Below, piece by piece: positions 36,801 to 38,557 of a stretch of DNA of 64,000 nt. Made by a program: the position numbers and the translations under genes. A model generated the notes under the pieces. That model did no database searches and had not been told where the DNA came from. It saw only the letters and a list, made by a program, of their open reading frames with translations. Source of the DNA: an uncultured Clostridia bacterium (lineage in GTDB: Bacteria > Bacillota > Clostridia > TANB77 > CAG-508). Every line of letters begins with the position of its first letter. Position 1 is the stretch's first letter. The stretch is from contig CAJUSU010000001.1 in the NCBI GenBank assembly GCA_910589185.1, positions 1 to 64,000 on the forward strand, in the 5' to 3' direction.

Positions 36801-38204
36801 GTAGTACCAGTTGTTGTAACTGCTCAAAACGGTGTTGCAAAAGAAACTTATAACATTACTTTAAGAAGAATTAGCAATAATACAGGAATTAAACAAATAC
36901 TAGTCAATGGGGAAGACGTAGATTTAACAACATTTGAACATATTGTGAAAAATGTTAATGAATCAAGTATTGTGATTATTCCAGAAGATGAAAATGCAAC
37001 CGTTAAGTTAGATAGTAACACTTCTAGCACAAATGATAATACTTGGAAAGTAGATACTTCTACAACAACTATTAGGGGAATTACAGTGACAGCACCAGAC
37101 GGAACAGAAAAAGAGTATGCATTAACATTGATGAAAAAGGTAACGATTTCAGGAACTATTACAGATGAAAACATCGTGGATAAACATATTGCCAAAGTCT
37201 TTGTTTACCAAACTGATGACACAAGAAAGGAAAGTACCAAAACGGATTTGAATGGTATCAAACTAGACGAAACAAGCGGAACAGTTCAAACGAATGTAAG
37301 GGAAATTATCGCTGAGGTAGAAACAAAGCCAGACGGAAGTTATGAAATCGTGTTAGAACCAGGAGAATATGATGTAGTATTTACAAAACCGGGTTACTTA
37401 ACACATAGAATTACACATATTGATATTTCAAAAGGAAAAGGCGCAGAATTAGACAAAGTAGCAATGCTTGCCGGTGATGTTGTTGAAACAGGCGAAATTG
37501 AATTAGACGACTTAGTAAGCATCAATGAACAATACGGTTTAACAGTAAGCTACGCAGACGGCGTAAATGACGCAAATGTAAAATATGACTTCAATGGTGA
37601 TGGTATCGTAGATGCAAAAGATAGAAATATCTTAAAGAAAAACTACGGTAAGAAAGCAAAAACAGTAAAATGGGTTAATCCAGATGAAGTAGCAAAACAA
37701 GAAGCGACAAAAGCAGCAAGAAAAGCTAACAAAATAGTAAGCAGTGAGACTAGGGGAACTTCTGCTTATGAAGGACAATTCGTTTTACCACTAAATAGCA
37801 AATACACCATTACGTCAAACTATGGGGACAGAATTGGACCTATCACTGAAACAAATGAAAAACACACAGGAATTGATATTGCAGGAGAACATCATGCAGA
37901 AGTACTTGCAGTTACTGATGGGGAAGTAACATGGGCAGGTGTACAAAACGGATATGGTAACTGTATTGAAGTGAAACATATTGTTAATGGGGAAACAATT
38001 TACAGCTTCTATGCACACTTATCAGAAATCAGAGTAAAAGTCGGAGATAAAGTAACACAGGGCCAAGTGATTGCTTTAGAAGGTGGAGATCCAAGTACTG
38101 ACCCTAATCCGGGGGACAGTACAGGACACCACTTACACTTCGAAATCAGAACAAAATCTGGTTATGGAAATGATGTGGATCCTACACAATTTATCAAGTT
38201 CTAG
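6873..38204 (+). CDS. Giant secreted RCC1-propeller / Ig-like / cadherin-like protein with C-terminal M23 peptidase
   Basis: One uninterrupted frame of 10,443 residues, roughly 1.1 MDa. The N-terminus is a signal peptide (KKLRKRRNKK, then LLTLLVGAVATTGIVAA). From about residue 70 to 7,910 there are 17 copies of a module of seven RCC1 repeats ('(A/S)AG..H..AL..DGTVWAWG.N..GQLG') plus one Big_2 domain ('SSN..IATVD..G.ITA...G.T.I'). Residues about 7,910-10,085 are 23 repeats of the 'YTLTI.K.S.D..L..V.VNG' type, matching the cadherin-like beta-sandwich family. Then come a carboxypeptidase-regulatory-like domain (about 10,090-10,200), a dockerin-like segment with one calcium loop (DFNGDGIVDAKD) and an M23 domain (about 10,300-10,443). 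M23 ligands are present: H10331 and D10335 (HTGID), 'YAHLSE', and H10420/H10422 (HHLHFE). No LPXTG or C-terminal membrane helix was found. The role is inferred to be a very long surface or secreted fibre, possibly held on the wall by the M23 end. Confidence 0.93.
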   Translation: MKLSKKLRKRRNKKLLTLLVGAVATTGIVAATQLTGFKTLTENLSRLGMQRENNAYQLLSDSKNTTANLPTLTNSAKENITVAAGNNFTAVLKADGTVWTWGNNNCGQLGNGEIENVATYELTQVIGVGGVGYLENIKQIAVGTSEVYALTRDGKVIAWGRNNYAQLGRGATGNSGTPEYVLTQVDITDEEGNETTQDVPLENIKQIAAGERHALAIDNNGNVWAWGLNHVGQLGLNVISTTASNANYKKAYAVKMQKEVEVTDDEGNIITQTVNLDNAKQVSAGNDFSVILTNDGKVYCTGIGTSGQIGNNAAVNVMIPTQVQDLEDVKKIDAGGSHTLALKNDGTVWAWGLNRYGQLGINTASTTSSNAAYKRIYPVQVLEAAGVPLENIADISAGLETSYAITEEGDPFGWGLNTSGQIGDSTATNRLIATPIKKAAGEYLTGIKMLSVGQNTNSHYMIDEKGDIYGSGLSTSYQMLSDRVTITNIATRLDETYLKLSHNQAYLEVGNTLDLQLGYHNGLNVLDRRLVPGNVTFRSSNEDIATVSASGTITAKAKGYVTIIAEDTTNGYTAQSIINVVAKGANALPQVASGTLATVYLKEDGTVWTSGDGTNGMLGNGYTKIINKPVQVKIGTDEYLTDIRKIEVGTEHVVALRKDGTVWAWGLGTSGQLGDGANVTHHYATQVVDETGEDYLQNIVDVAAGIDYCLALKQDGTVVGWGVGANHSLGVNSTANRAMPIKMHDSYNIIQVQGGSDTSTVLKADGTVQAVGLGTSGQLGDNTATTKAELVYAINEDLDGKLTGVVRIATGSHHTIALKEDKTAWIWGYDNYGQIGMNNTTNYKHAIPLKNVGNTDIMQNIKDIATGPTATYVLDTQGNVYAVGLNTTGQLSIGNATTVKVFTVAKDENGDPLTGVATISSSKNTTFGFAFEDGTVGITGLGTSGQHGNWTLANSNKMTRIEGAVLDAGNIYETYVNNTVKLNVNIKPAFNLNIDYEKNLQLGELTYQSLDEEVATVSTDGTVIGMKEGTTGIVITDTTNEIETTAYVTVGQRDFSDIYKIVAGSNHTVLLKQDGTVWAWGANNVGQMGNGEIFSKQATQAERVLAPEGTGYLTDVIDIAAGTSFSVALKRDGTVVAWGDNTYGQLGNTNGVAERPVYVLDMYGNKLTGVTSVSAARDHAAAVKADGTVWAWGRNDYGQIGNNSSLATCAYAVQVLDSTGADYLKDIKQVSVGQAFVTALAKDGTVWSWGLGTSGQLGNAAKATKKLPVQATGVTDVTKVVAGNAGVAVLKTDGTVWCWGMNRYGTLGYGTLSTSSSNANYLKTTQIQVKIDANTYLENVKDIGGTFETRFALTQDGTVYGWGLNTTGEIGDSTKANKAYATRPVRRYKDEVENTIVKLSSSTSGYTNYLIKEDGSILGNGRATNGQILEGGNYTERAYVDDVLVSYMEFANRIEYIKQGATKKLEVRGVENLNALGKAPELGKLTWKSMNENVVSIDQNGNITAKELGQATIIATEDKHGYRAQATIYVTANKEEAIAAPMVVQGTGFTVALKADGTVWAAGLNNNGALGDGTYTNRENLELVKIDENTNLTNVVRIAAGNSHVVAVTKDGFVYAWGLNGNGQLGIGSTVKQNYAQKVLDETGEDYLSNIIDVAAGGLHSIAIDNQGNVYTWGKGGNYQLGNYATANKTTPIRVWDTYNIVKAAGGTEHTMLLRGDGVVQGTGLNTNGWLAMGDADTRYTPLEIGSNAEAAIQREIYDIGAGANHSIFLKEDGKVYTVGLNTSGQLATGNATASNVLVVAQTKNEKDELVDLENIVSVSAGNATSFAISKTGEVYSAGLNTSGQLGLGNSTSPINTFTKVLDDEGENPLQNVIANSNGSGNTINSAFITKDGVLYTCGNNANGQLGNSTYFNYNVPVIAGDAQLKIANTQMKVQLNQEAQIDLKLEQGFNVYNNTKEVGTNLTYEATNPNVVTVSNTGKVTGKRLGTTRIKITDKDNKITEYVPVTVLHSYGFTEAKIVSGLNFAVALKEDGSVWAWGNGTSGRLGNGSTANQTQEVPVLDPNGKDQLTGVIDIAVGHDSTVALLQDGTMVAWGNNANYNLGDGTNVDRSIPVFVVDANGDKIQNITKIARGNDYTLALTKEGEVYSWGYNKYGQLGNGGTSTNATPIKVKESTGKGTLKGIIDVKCTMYASIALDADGSVWTWGKNANGELANGTKDDITLPKLSKLTDIDQLATSAYSGIAIDKNGALWSWGWNGYGQLADGTTTDRATPVSAKLNATDLVTDVIDIGTSGGTHYILTSNYQVYAVGGNAQGQIGDNTTTNRSYYTQVKAKYGEALTDKIVKISKSMSRTDSSTDTSTAYLTREDGSILGLGKNSGYQLFGKNQDILKCAKEMKTSYLEMIERINRIKIGENTKLILNMVQNFNIYSRTPVAGNITWTSSNESIATVDQKGTITGLKEGQTTITAKDDKYGYIATSIIYVTRNTASTITIPQVAQGQKFTVVLKADGTVWATGQNNYGQCGADSSVANIGELTPVKTENGTPLNNIVKVISGLDHTLALTKDRKVYVWGLNSNGQLGINSKVNQYAATYMLDEDGENPVTDVIDIAAGESFSTILKANGELYAVGNGTYSQLGIGNTTAYMTLVKMEEMQNVVQVVNGGYHTVMLRGDQTVWTVGRNRYGEMGINSIKDSSTATAQGMGYARQVINQDQNGVLRNITQVTAGGYHSVALTNTKEVYSWGYGGDGQLGTGKTAHFAYPQTVLSYKPTAEEDEGISGIIQVGSSERSIFFLTENHEVYATGENSNYQLSQDNTTDLLTPNGLYDYTGEKYIDEIANIPTGSKNINNTTVIKQDGTVWVSGLGANGQIGNGEFQTATLYTRMGIAKLQVADKIVTLAQGETHTLDVSVNQGFNVYEGETDKAGKLNYTSSNTQIAAVDENGVITAGKQGEARITIYDPVHDWTTSTLVKVTRDAEDKVKAETSVGSAGLILKTDGSVWTAGDNTYGQRGVGDKAKHLTETPVLDPNGTDKLTDVISISAGQYFNAAVKRDGRVVTWGINTYGQLGNKTNVNSEIPVYVLDIDGNPLTDIFQVYCGENHAVAVRKDGSVWTWGYNYYGQLGDNTATNRNYAIQVKDRSGLGHLQGICQVVANRNTTLALTDTGEVYAWGYNYDGQLGDGTRTTGSNPGGRRKLLPVKAVITDVARLAGGLHSTLALKNDGTIWTWGLNRYGSLGYGSSSTSEGTHYAKATPMQVKIDSVTFLTDVVEIGTSYESDYAVTKDGKVYAWGYNNAGQLGVNNTTNYSYAQLIKTRYGELLTDKIVTLSKGTTASTNYLVREDGTILGVGYTGSSQKLFTNRTANMATVQELRPDFMEVDKRVSYIKQGESTKLNIQIAKNLNAFTGHIKLGNLTWTSSNPEIATVTNDGTITAVALGETTITIKDLAHNYQAQAVVYVIQNHEQAITMPDVSQGDNFSVFLKADGSVWTTGLNSSGQLGDGTTINRSKPVRVKINSKEYLSGIVKIAAGLDHVTALSKTGEVYTWGTNDVGQLGNGGTTRSVFASKILDSNGQNPISNVVDINCGHKFTLMLLNDGTVWGVGRNAYGELGILNNTNKSLPVQMDGIANAIRVQANSSGSSIQIADGTVWTTGYNYYGTLGQNGTNTGSSAASQGRNAPNPVINNTRNAVLRNVVKLVGGLHHDIVLQEDNTVWAWGYNHVGQYGTGNTTNFAYPVRVQMGGEELTDKVVNVGTSGYNALLQTIDAQNKKHTLITGYNNNGQLGNGTTTNATSFIPLNNKDNTEEAENIDILPDDTRGHFTLGVIDTNGTVWTAGLNNYGQLGDDTVYNRKNIVQVGEIALKVEDIIFTMNPNDTKQIKAYIEDSFNVYIKENQVGTLKFESLDVAIAEVSDTGVVTAKGIGDTLIRVIDTSRNIQSAVYVKVIKKQDDMQYEPMVDGGTAHSVALKGDGTVWTWGYNKFGQLGNNTTVTTEMPTQVLGKDATGFLTDIQMVASGKNHVLALKNDGTVWAWGYNNYGQLGDNTQITRYTPVQVLAEDASSPLQDIIYIAAGEDYSVAINKKGEVWTWGKNDYGQLGDGTKTAKYTPTRVKANLSGIIKVACGIRHTVALKADGSIYTWGDNGNGQLSDNTNTQRLIPVKVLETADTYVSDAISISATNYSTHILKADGTVKSVGLGTSGQLGDGGKVNTKLPVTVVGVGGTDTLAQVKSIKSGANTTYALRKDGTVVSWGLGTNGELGNEALANSLFPVEVVNHTQDGILSNILYIGAGANHGMAVEDTGYVEVWGLNSQKQVGDITIAKSTYPLYIGSKIVATPSEVTMEVGDTQNLKVAMQSFNLFRATEDETMTRVTYQSLNEAVATVSKNGTITATGMGITTIVVNDHLSAKVTTVQVSVLENNAIATPKVVSGINHTIALKADGTVWTWGYNHHGQLGDGTTKSSYIPQKIGLTDVIDIAAGDHFSMALKKDGSVWVWGFNDRGQLAQGNTAESLTPVPVKGVNGDPLPRVKKIAACRYSWVAILETGEVVGCGANTQAILGDGTSTDRYFPVYMLNHNGSAHVKEVKDITIGQCETFLIKEDGSLWSVGHNCNGGMGVGNKTAYTRIRQVQDTTGTGVLNNIIQVSGGGWYTLALDANGNVWAMGRNAEYELGINNTTSQTRPQKVLGVGGTGYLENIVRIEAGYYSSYAVDKAGDVYAWGDNRHGQLGINNATTQKVPKQVLGGTAGGNLDDVMLASSNGYHATFVKYDGTVWTTGYNGNGELGNDSTAKRLTVECISNPQLEVDQKYLLFSQNLGETKKVNVKANSGFNLLTDTATAGANTFKSLNTSIATVDQDGNITSAGSGTTYIRITNDTLGLTTTVKVVVPYRDGIVVPKVDGGANHYVALKADGTVWTWGYNGYGQLGIGNTANQLEPVKTNMTDVIDVAAGGNFTAVLKKDGTVWVTGQNNYGQLGQNNTTNTTNFIQVKSENGLANLTDIIGITAGEYHMAALKSDGTVVAWGYNAYGQLGNNTKTTAKLPTRVRRVSSIMEIAANGNYLIMLVSDGTVWAAGNNNIGQLGQNNTTVSTIPLKIKNPAGTGEMTGIAKVEAGNGHTILLGENGRVYSTGQNNYGQLAQGNTTNKTLIVEAKEVGGAVITNAADIVARNCTTMILRKDGTVYTAGYNAYGAAANGTTVANKYFTKMLGEYGEGDFTNVLLGAQTNNTALVANNIGSVYTAGYNAYGQLGDKTTKQSNYLVGISHTSLEVKEPIMTMQQIGSQKQIECKLNLGFNILYNNLQTENYTYKVLNKDIASVDANGVVTALKYGSTSIEITNQETGNKATVILNVVREGDIANPKVASGVDYNVALKSDGTVWTWGYNNYGELGLGDTARRLEPTKVNITGVIDIAVGNHHTLLLKQDGTVWAMGLNNYGQIGNNTTTNVSQPVQVQGLENIIRIEAGANHSIALKSDGTVYGWGYNAYGQLGDNTTTRRNVPVEVRRISGIKDIAAGNHSSMALDTDGNVWVWGLNTSGQLGLGTKTNAILPTKLTSVSKIAQVEMGTNYGMVVTENGEVYSFGVNDVGQLGIGNKTNQITPKQVLQADKTPLTNVEYVAAGTKHVLAKTKNGLAYGWGLDTNSQLGDDQTTNKLNAVPITYAGGADEITEVLEVAAGNAHSILVREDGTVWTVGKNNYGQIGDETTINKKSWVCISEIRIKVKETSITINAVGGKYNLSPVLGVGFNLLYDDGADGDFAFASKDTTTADVSEKGVITGVKRGKTKIGITETNTEKTIYVDVYVLDEKDVAFPQIVTGESTTVALKADGTVWTWGQNDKGQLGLGDNKNRIAPTKVDIDNVIKIATSGNHTLALKKDGTVWAWGQGTAGQLGTGLLQNSNVPVQVRDETGVNVLQNIKEIATANQLSMVVTSEGKVYAWGLGTSGQIGNGAKTNQTMPTKTLGLSNITKIAGGNLSAYAITDEGEAYAWGYNNRGQLGDGTNTLRTQPVKIPNLTGIIEISATSTEQVIALKDDGTVWGWGYSTLGALTDVGGSTPKQIAGKTNRMKDIASISAGYYAGLAITDEGKVLGWGTNGFGGLGNGTTTNTATPTHVMESATKELDQIFIIAMGKNYSVYAKEDGSVWATGTNEFGQLGNTSTVTIHTPENISQDYISTNKLELVFHELNVEQPINATYNFGFNLYNNSADVKFTYTSEDDTVAAVGENGMVTSRNIGKTYINITAGELTRRVEVNVLAPQEIAAMDAQGGLRHTLALKTNGTLWAFGDNSYGQLGLGSVESTTYHKPQEVKLPENTKFTKIAVGSNHNLALDTNGNVYGFGLNANGQLGNNTNTNSGELVKVEGLTNIVKIAAYKNMSMALNQDGELFVWGEGYSKQPEKVDFHAKVIDMTGRILLSEQGTVWNMKNLNEKTPTLTNIVEIASGDSHNLALKADGTVYGFGANNYGQLGTGNTTNADKPVVISNLPKVESVKANLYTSYVLTSAGEVYSFGRNTKSSLGQNTSATYNMAPTKIDSTKVQRISAGQNFGIYVNDEGFVYSWGNNDYGQLAQDEKEIITPSVIGTVKVQTDKDYITIEEGETKGISATLNNTFNLRKDVIASDGFTFESMNTGIATTQDIRVTGVKEGITPIVISHPASEQKSAIYVEVVRPNAKSVIDLKAGTDFNLALKADGSLWSWGSGTYGKLGVGSLDNHNEPQVIQTASRTRQIATGLEHIVVLSEEGKAYTAGKNGNGQCGNGTSVNSKDLTNVLNENGKPLENLVMVAAHGNTTYLLDNEGIVYACGAGYNKVATKIANLPKMAQISGNYGITMDKKVFDLSTGSQVEKLENIIKIAQGDNHTLFLSQAKTVYSLGTNTNGQGGIGTKTNIMTPTQVKNNVGTGILTGVVDIAAGKNFSMAVLDNGTVYTWGSNENNKLGTDQVNDQILPRRNTNIQNAMKVAAGTNHAAFVANDGRVYAWGNGENGTLGNGVDANSTQPVLVGSEEVVVDNHHVTLHIDEEITLNANVKSFNLIQDLEKGSLTYKLNDNSIATIDNNGKITGVKEGVTSVTVTQDGTDHQAIVQVTVIRKNANVNPLVKTTNSSNVILKADGTVWTYGANDNGELGNGNNTASDNLNQVVFNPEVKIKEIAVGENHVLALDENGEVWAWGSNSYYQLGTSEIASSNQPIKLELGSKAIKIAAGHNSSYAITADNSLMAWGLNTDGQLGLGNNDNRLLPTKVRTLKNVLDVTAGKSHTVIVTTNGTVYTTGNNSFGSLTGDDYKRNTFKVATNLSNIAYISAGEYHNMALSTKNEVYVWGYNVYGQLGTGNTSNINQPVKVDIANAKQVSSGKSHSSILTKEGKLYSTGLNSLGQLGTTSKDNQVTFTLVDTIDEVYGIDTGNTYDMAIKNDGTVWAWGDYYHGTNAIRTKSNSRVPTQIGIQNFYLVENDISVNKDTSKQLQVNPQFEFNVFENNTLENNFSYISLNEDIAVVDENGNVTGKKVGTTWVKVIENTSKAEQIAIIRVTEPGNKVAPKVAGGINYAVVLKADGSVWSFGYNSNGQLGDSSFVASKVPKEINILKSYTDITAGDNFTLILKNDGTVWSVGDNQYGQLGLGDRTSRQTPTVIPNLENVVKIAAGSKHSIALTKYGEVYTWGANTNGKLGIGNLDTKDLPVKVEIPGANIIDVAAGEGYIALVDSNGTIYVSGKLGSIESKVPVAVSGIANSAKAAAGKDLIVLTKEGNVVQVGEQTTTLYSSKDAVDIAAKGTNYLILNNSGKLFDGGISSNGEIGEVLTIGSGMNNTYYIATSGLVYSKGQNQYGSLGNDTTDNSEEYTLVGKRSFTVSPNNILMSTNDIKDLTLTSERYNVLKQDNRTINDFDWVSNDTNIVTVEAPAQIKAIAEGETTITVTQKDTGAEVEVMVVVEPLEAQRLEKLAVNEVDAQVSGAKKYEVTIATDKDNGSLVITTKDKTDKISIDGGTTWFENGSLTQVVSLPNSVTQIPIKVQTSNGTVFDYTLDVIKQSTITTLESLTVNGTEATATGGTNYSIVVEDADLATVKAVTTHQQAKVGIDSNSVKVHEATEDLSLVDTLIRTVPIQVIAESGKEVNYVLTIYKKSAVTELESVTVDGKEATKNNHLNYSMVVEKDSTQVDVKAIALYDLANVNINNLGAEVKETTRTITLTGDVTIVKIKVGMGEEEKEYTLTITKKVDGSDLADLFVNGEKATKVSDNQYEAVVASNSQTAEVLAIAAVNTSNVQIGSNAQEVGSSKVVVATPDNSNIYTITITDAEDVSKTATYTLTIKKPSTDNSLKYIRISNNEISVDATRDAGTDTYRVKINEKYENLTITAVANYELAEVAIETNSYQVKQDTLAYTFNTESATLQIKVKAQDGDEKTYTLILEKQSSDVTLEYVKVNGANAVKSAEKADTYEITLTQKVDDVTVEAKTTDEAAEVALNNIVYELQTITKQIAMDAKEITVKINVKAEDGTTKTYDLIIHSVPDNTKLTEITVNGVTAVLQPYSNKYVVRVPSNLTTYAVTAKAEDSLAMVKIDNFDAILAQSTQNIAKTEPAPTKVAIEVTAQDKESKEQYELEIYPRSQDTILAYLKVDESFVEPADDGQYYVKVVNSTTSVKIEAKAGDENATTGINKAGTTNIVTEVGTLTGDVTVFDIIVTAEDGNTKTYKLNVEKLSNDTSIVGIYVDGNEVIAVDGKYVAKIGNNTTCLVKAIATNPDAKVSVDGNTDAVKENQNTVDVNEEEKTIEITVTAPDGTKKIYPLTLQRNSTDNTLLSISGKDVPEDAVVQTSETTYQMIVSNELTKLELTAVTSSKVAEVKIGDNSYEVNTQTKEVTLPNDTNTVIITVKSESGEEKEYTLTIIKKYVLTLDSITVDGVAAEKQEDGTYIAWVDPTSTQSNVVVTPTSSKVQVKVGETINNIGTTNYTVATTEDETISKIIVKSPIEEDQVEYTLKIMKKSQDTTLEYVKVDSQVGTEEDDGSYTVKVPVQDNSYTMEVKTTSPYAQVKIEDNAFALGTDSYTLNLTGVNSKTVTVTVKAQDGTEKTYTVNVQKVSSDNTLQTVKVNNVEITEVDGIYRAFIKEDVTNANLYVETTHSGATIKLGEDDEKVHTVTKDITMDQTEKTIAMKVTAEDGSVKQYTVIIAKESSDIEIQSVKVDNKGAIVVDESTYYITATPGATEAEVEVIAANQYAGVQINGSAKQTGKNTVKVTLPANQKVVAVPIVITAQNGKDSKTYTLNIEQVSNNTNIIKVTVNGKDVTTYDEETKTYTHIVDYSVDEATVTVETENAEATVRIEAGAFSKHTATENVSTAGEINDITITVVAEDGTTENRTLVIKKLSQDASILKLFVNDVDIAANDDGSYTAEVVESETKATVRIKTTNKDAQILLDGTALENKGEGTKEYTTTGTRQITVPIKIIAEDGITTKETTLTINIVSDNKNLEYVKVNGVVVTEYDEDTSTYQAFIPATAATASVEVKAISPYATLNIDGNTATQVITYTATTDADITYVYVDVIAENDSVKTYTIAMQKESTDNTLKDLYKDGTQVDPEEDENYIINVPEDTLELTLKAIANNEYATVAIGNETAEVKETTKTVTLATGKTTTVNITVTAQDKSQRVYTVTINKVSANNNIEYVKVNSNVITNYDADTKTYEAFIPAGATSASLEVQSENAYAQVEVLDAIGTHNVNTTVTIDEEETLVSAIVTSETGVEETYYIRLIRISTDNSIKQIYVNGTLIEQDEDGNYIAEVAENSKDALVKVVANNKYASVQIANGEAKTEASEETVTLSTDKITNVAITVTSQSGTVANETLIIKKVSDDTGINTVLVNSIECKNYDETTKTYTAYIGADVDQSEVAVMANSQGATVTIEDVTGTGNANKTVATTAQTTKLAVTITSETGKTAKYTILIVKESADATVELIKVNDKEVQAPYDVTIKKLDTKAKIYVKATNSNAIVKIGDEAAEKGSSEVTLTIPLEQEVIVVPVVVTAQNGVAKETYNITLRRISNNTGIKQILVNGEDVDLTTFEHIVKNVNESSIVIIPEDENATVKLDSNTSSTNDNTWKVDTSTTTIRGITVTAPDGTEKEYALTLMKKVTISGTITDENIVDKHIAKVFVYQTDDTRKESTKTDLNGIKLDETSGTVQTNVREIIAEVETKPDGSYEIVLEPGEYDVVFTKPGYLTHRITHIDISKGKGAELDKVAMLAGDVVETGEIELDDLVSINEQYGLTVSYADGVNDANVKYDFNGDGIVDAKDRNILKKNYGKKAKTVKWVNPDEVAKQEATKAARKANKIVSSETRGTSAYEGQFVLPLNSKYTITSNYGDRIGPITETNEKHTGIDIAGEHHAEVLAVTDGEVTWAGVQNGYGNCIEVKHIVNGETIYSFYAHLSEIRVKVGDKVTQGQVIALEGGDPSTDPNPGDSTGHHLHFEIRTKSGYGNDVDPTQFIKF
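7090..30600 (+). repeat. Array of 17 (seven-blade RCC1 + Big_2) modules
   Basis: Big_2 domains lie at about 8350, 9750, 11215, 12645, 14070, 15525, 16980, 18435, 19845, 21250, 22640, 23985, 25360, 26575, 27825, 29140 and 30340, a spacing of about 1.2-1.46 kb. I counted exactly seven RCC1 blades in each of modules 1, 2, 3, 5, 9, 11 and 17, which gives 119 blades if the rule holds throughout. Modules are diverged in DNA sequence but keep the phrase TGGGCATGGGG and its variants at the blade core. Confidence 0.85.
30600..37130 (+). repeat. Array of 23 cadherin-like beta-sandwich repeats
   Basis: The motif '(Y)TLTI.K.S.(D/N)(N/T).L..(V/I).VNG..V....' recurs every 85-95 residues. I counted 23 starts, from LEKLAVNEVDA through IKQILVNGEDV. 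The repeats are diverged from each other, so this is an old expansion, unlike the near-identical units at the start of the window. Confidence 0.8.
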
Positions 38205-38253
38205 TGTCAGTTTGGGGACGTTAGTTTAACTGACATCTGTCCCCTAACTGACA
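38205..38253 (+). repeat. REP/MITE-like palindrome, full copy
   Basis: The 31-base left half TGTC-AGTT-TGGGGACG-TTAGTTT-AACT-GACA is followed by an 18-base right half containing GTCCCC-T-AACT-GACA. Two folds compete: TGTCAGTT with the nearby AACTGACA (38228-38235), or TGTCAGTT.GGGGAC with GTCCCC.AACTGACA across the whole element. It begins at the base after the giant gene's TAG. Confidence 0.85.
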
Positions 38254-38296
38254 TTCCTAGAAAAAGACGAGCGACGGCTCGTCTTTTTCTAGGAAT
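38253..38296 (+). terminator. Very strong intrinsic terminator of the giant gene
   Basis: CCTAGAAAAAGACGAGC (38256-38272) and GCTCGTCTTTTTCTAGG (38277-38293) form a perfect 17-bp stem with a GACG loop, extendable by three more pairs. The T-run is inside the 3' arm, so it can work in both directions. Confidence 0.8.
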
Positions 38297-38310
38297 ATTT
38301 TGTGAAACTC

Positions 38311-38339
38311 TTGCATAAAATATAAGTGTATGCTATAAT
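38311..38339 (+). promoter_or_regulatory. Promoter for short antisense RNA, TA locus 1
   Basis: TTGCAT (38311-38316), 17 bp, TATAAT (38334-38339). No plus-strand gene follows for 300 bases. It points into the 3' end of the minus-strand small-peptide gene. Confidence 0.7.
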
Positions 38340-38345
38340 AATTAT

Positions 38346-38411
38346 AGCTTAAGCAAATAGCATAAGATTAGGTGCATAAAATAATCCCTCGTAGTTTGTT
38401 CCTACGAGGGG
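38346..38411 (+). ncRNA. Candidate antitoxin RNA, TA locus 1
   Basis: This is the RNA expected from the promoter at 38311-38339. It ends in a 9-bp hairpin, CCCTCGTAG (38386-38394) with CTACGAGGG (38402-38410), which is also the likely 3' end of the opposing toxin mRNA. AAATAGC (38355-38361) and a downstream GCTATTT could enclose it. The T-tract after the hairpin is poor, so the 3' end is uncertain and the RNA may run further into the toxin gene. It would contain CTTTGC, complementary to GCAAAG right after the toxin's Shine-Dalgarno. Confidence 0.45.
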
Positions 38412-38416
38412 CTTTG

Positions 38417-38509
38417 CTATTTATGTAAGTTTTCTATTAACTCTATTACTAGAGTAATAACATTAACTACAATAGCGATTATCTTTAGTAGAATTTTTAT
38501 TAGGTACAT
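38417..38509 (-). CDS. 30-residue hydrophobic peptide, candidate type I toxin
   Basis: The ATG at 38509 is preceded nine bases away by a perfect AGGAGG (plus-strand CCTCCT, 38519-38524). The product starts MYLIKILLKIIAIVV and ends LIENLHK: a single strongly hydrophobic helix with Lys near both ends. A longer in-frame reading to 38599 exists, but its upstream part has no ribosome binding site and would overlap the promoter. The gene has its own promoter (38558-38586) and faces a convergent promoter 80 bases past its stop. This is the arrangement of Fst/par-like and TxpA/BsrG-like type I toxins, whose peptides insert in the membrane. The sequence does not match a family member I can name, so the toxin role is inferred from size, composition and layout. 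Confidence 0.6.
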   Translation of the reverse strand: MYLIKILLKIIAIVVNVITLVIELIENLHK

Positions 38510-38557
38510 TGTACTTTGCCTCCTTTCTCCAAGATTTCCTTGAAAAAGGATAATAAT

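Noticed and set aside
38205..38253. Reading the palindrome as only a terminator
   Set aside because: A separate, stronger terminator follows at 38256-38293, and the same sequence recurs at four other places with changed but pairing stems, which fits a mobile repeat family better.
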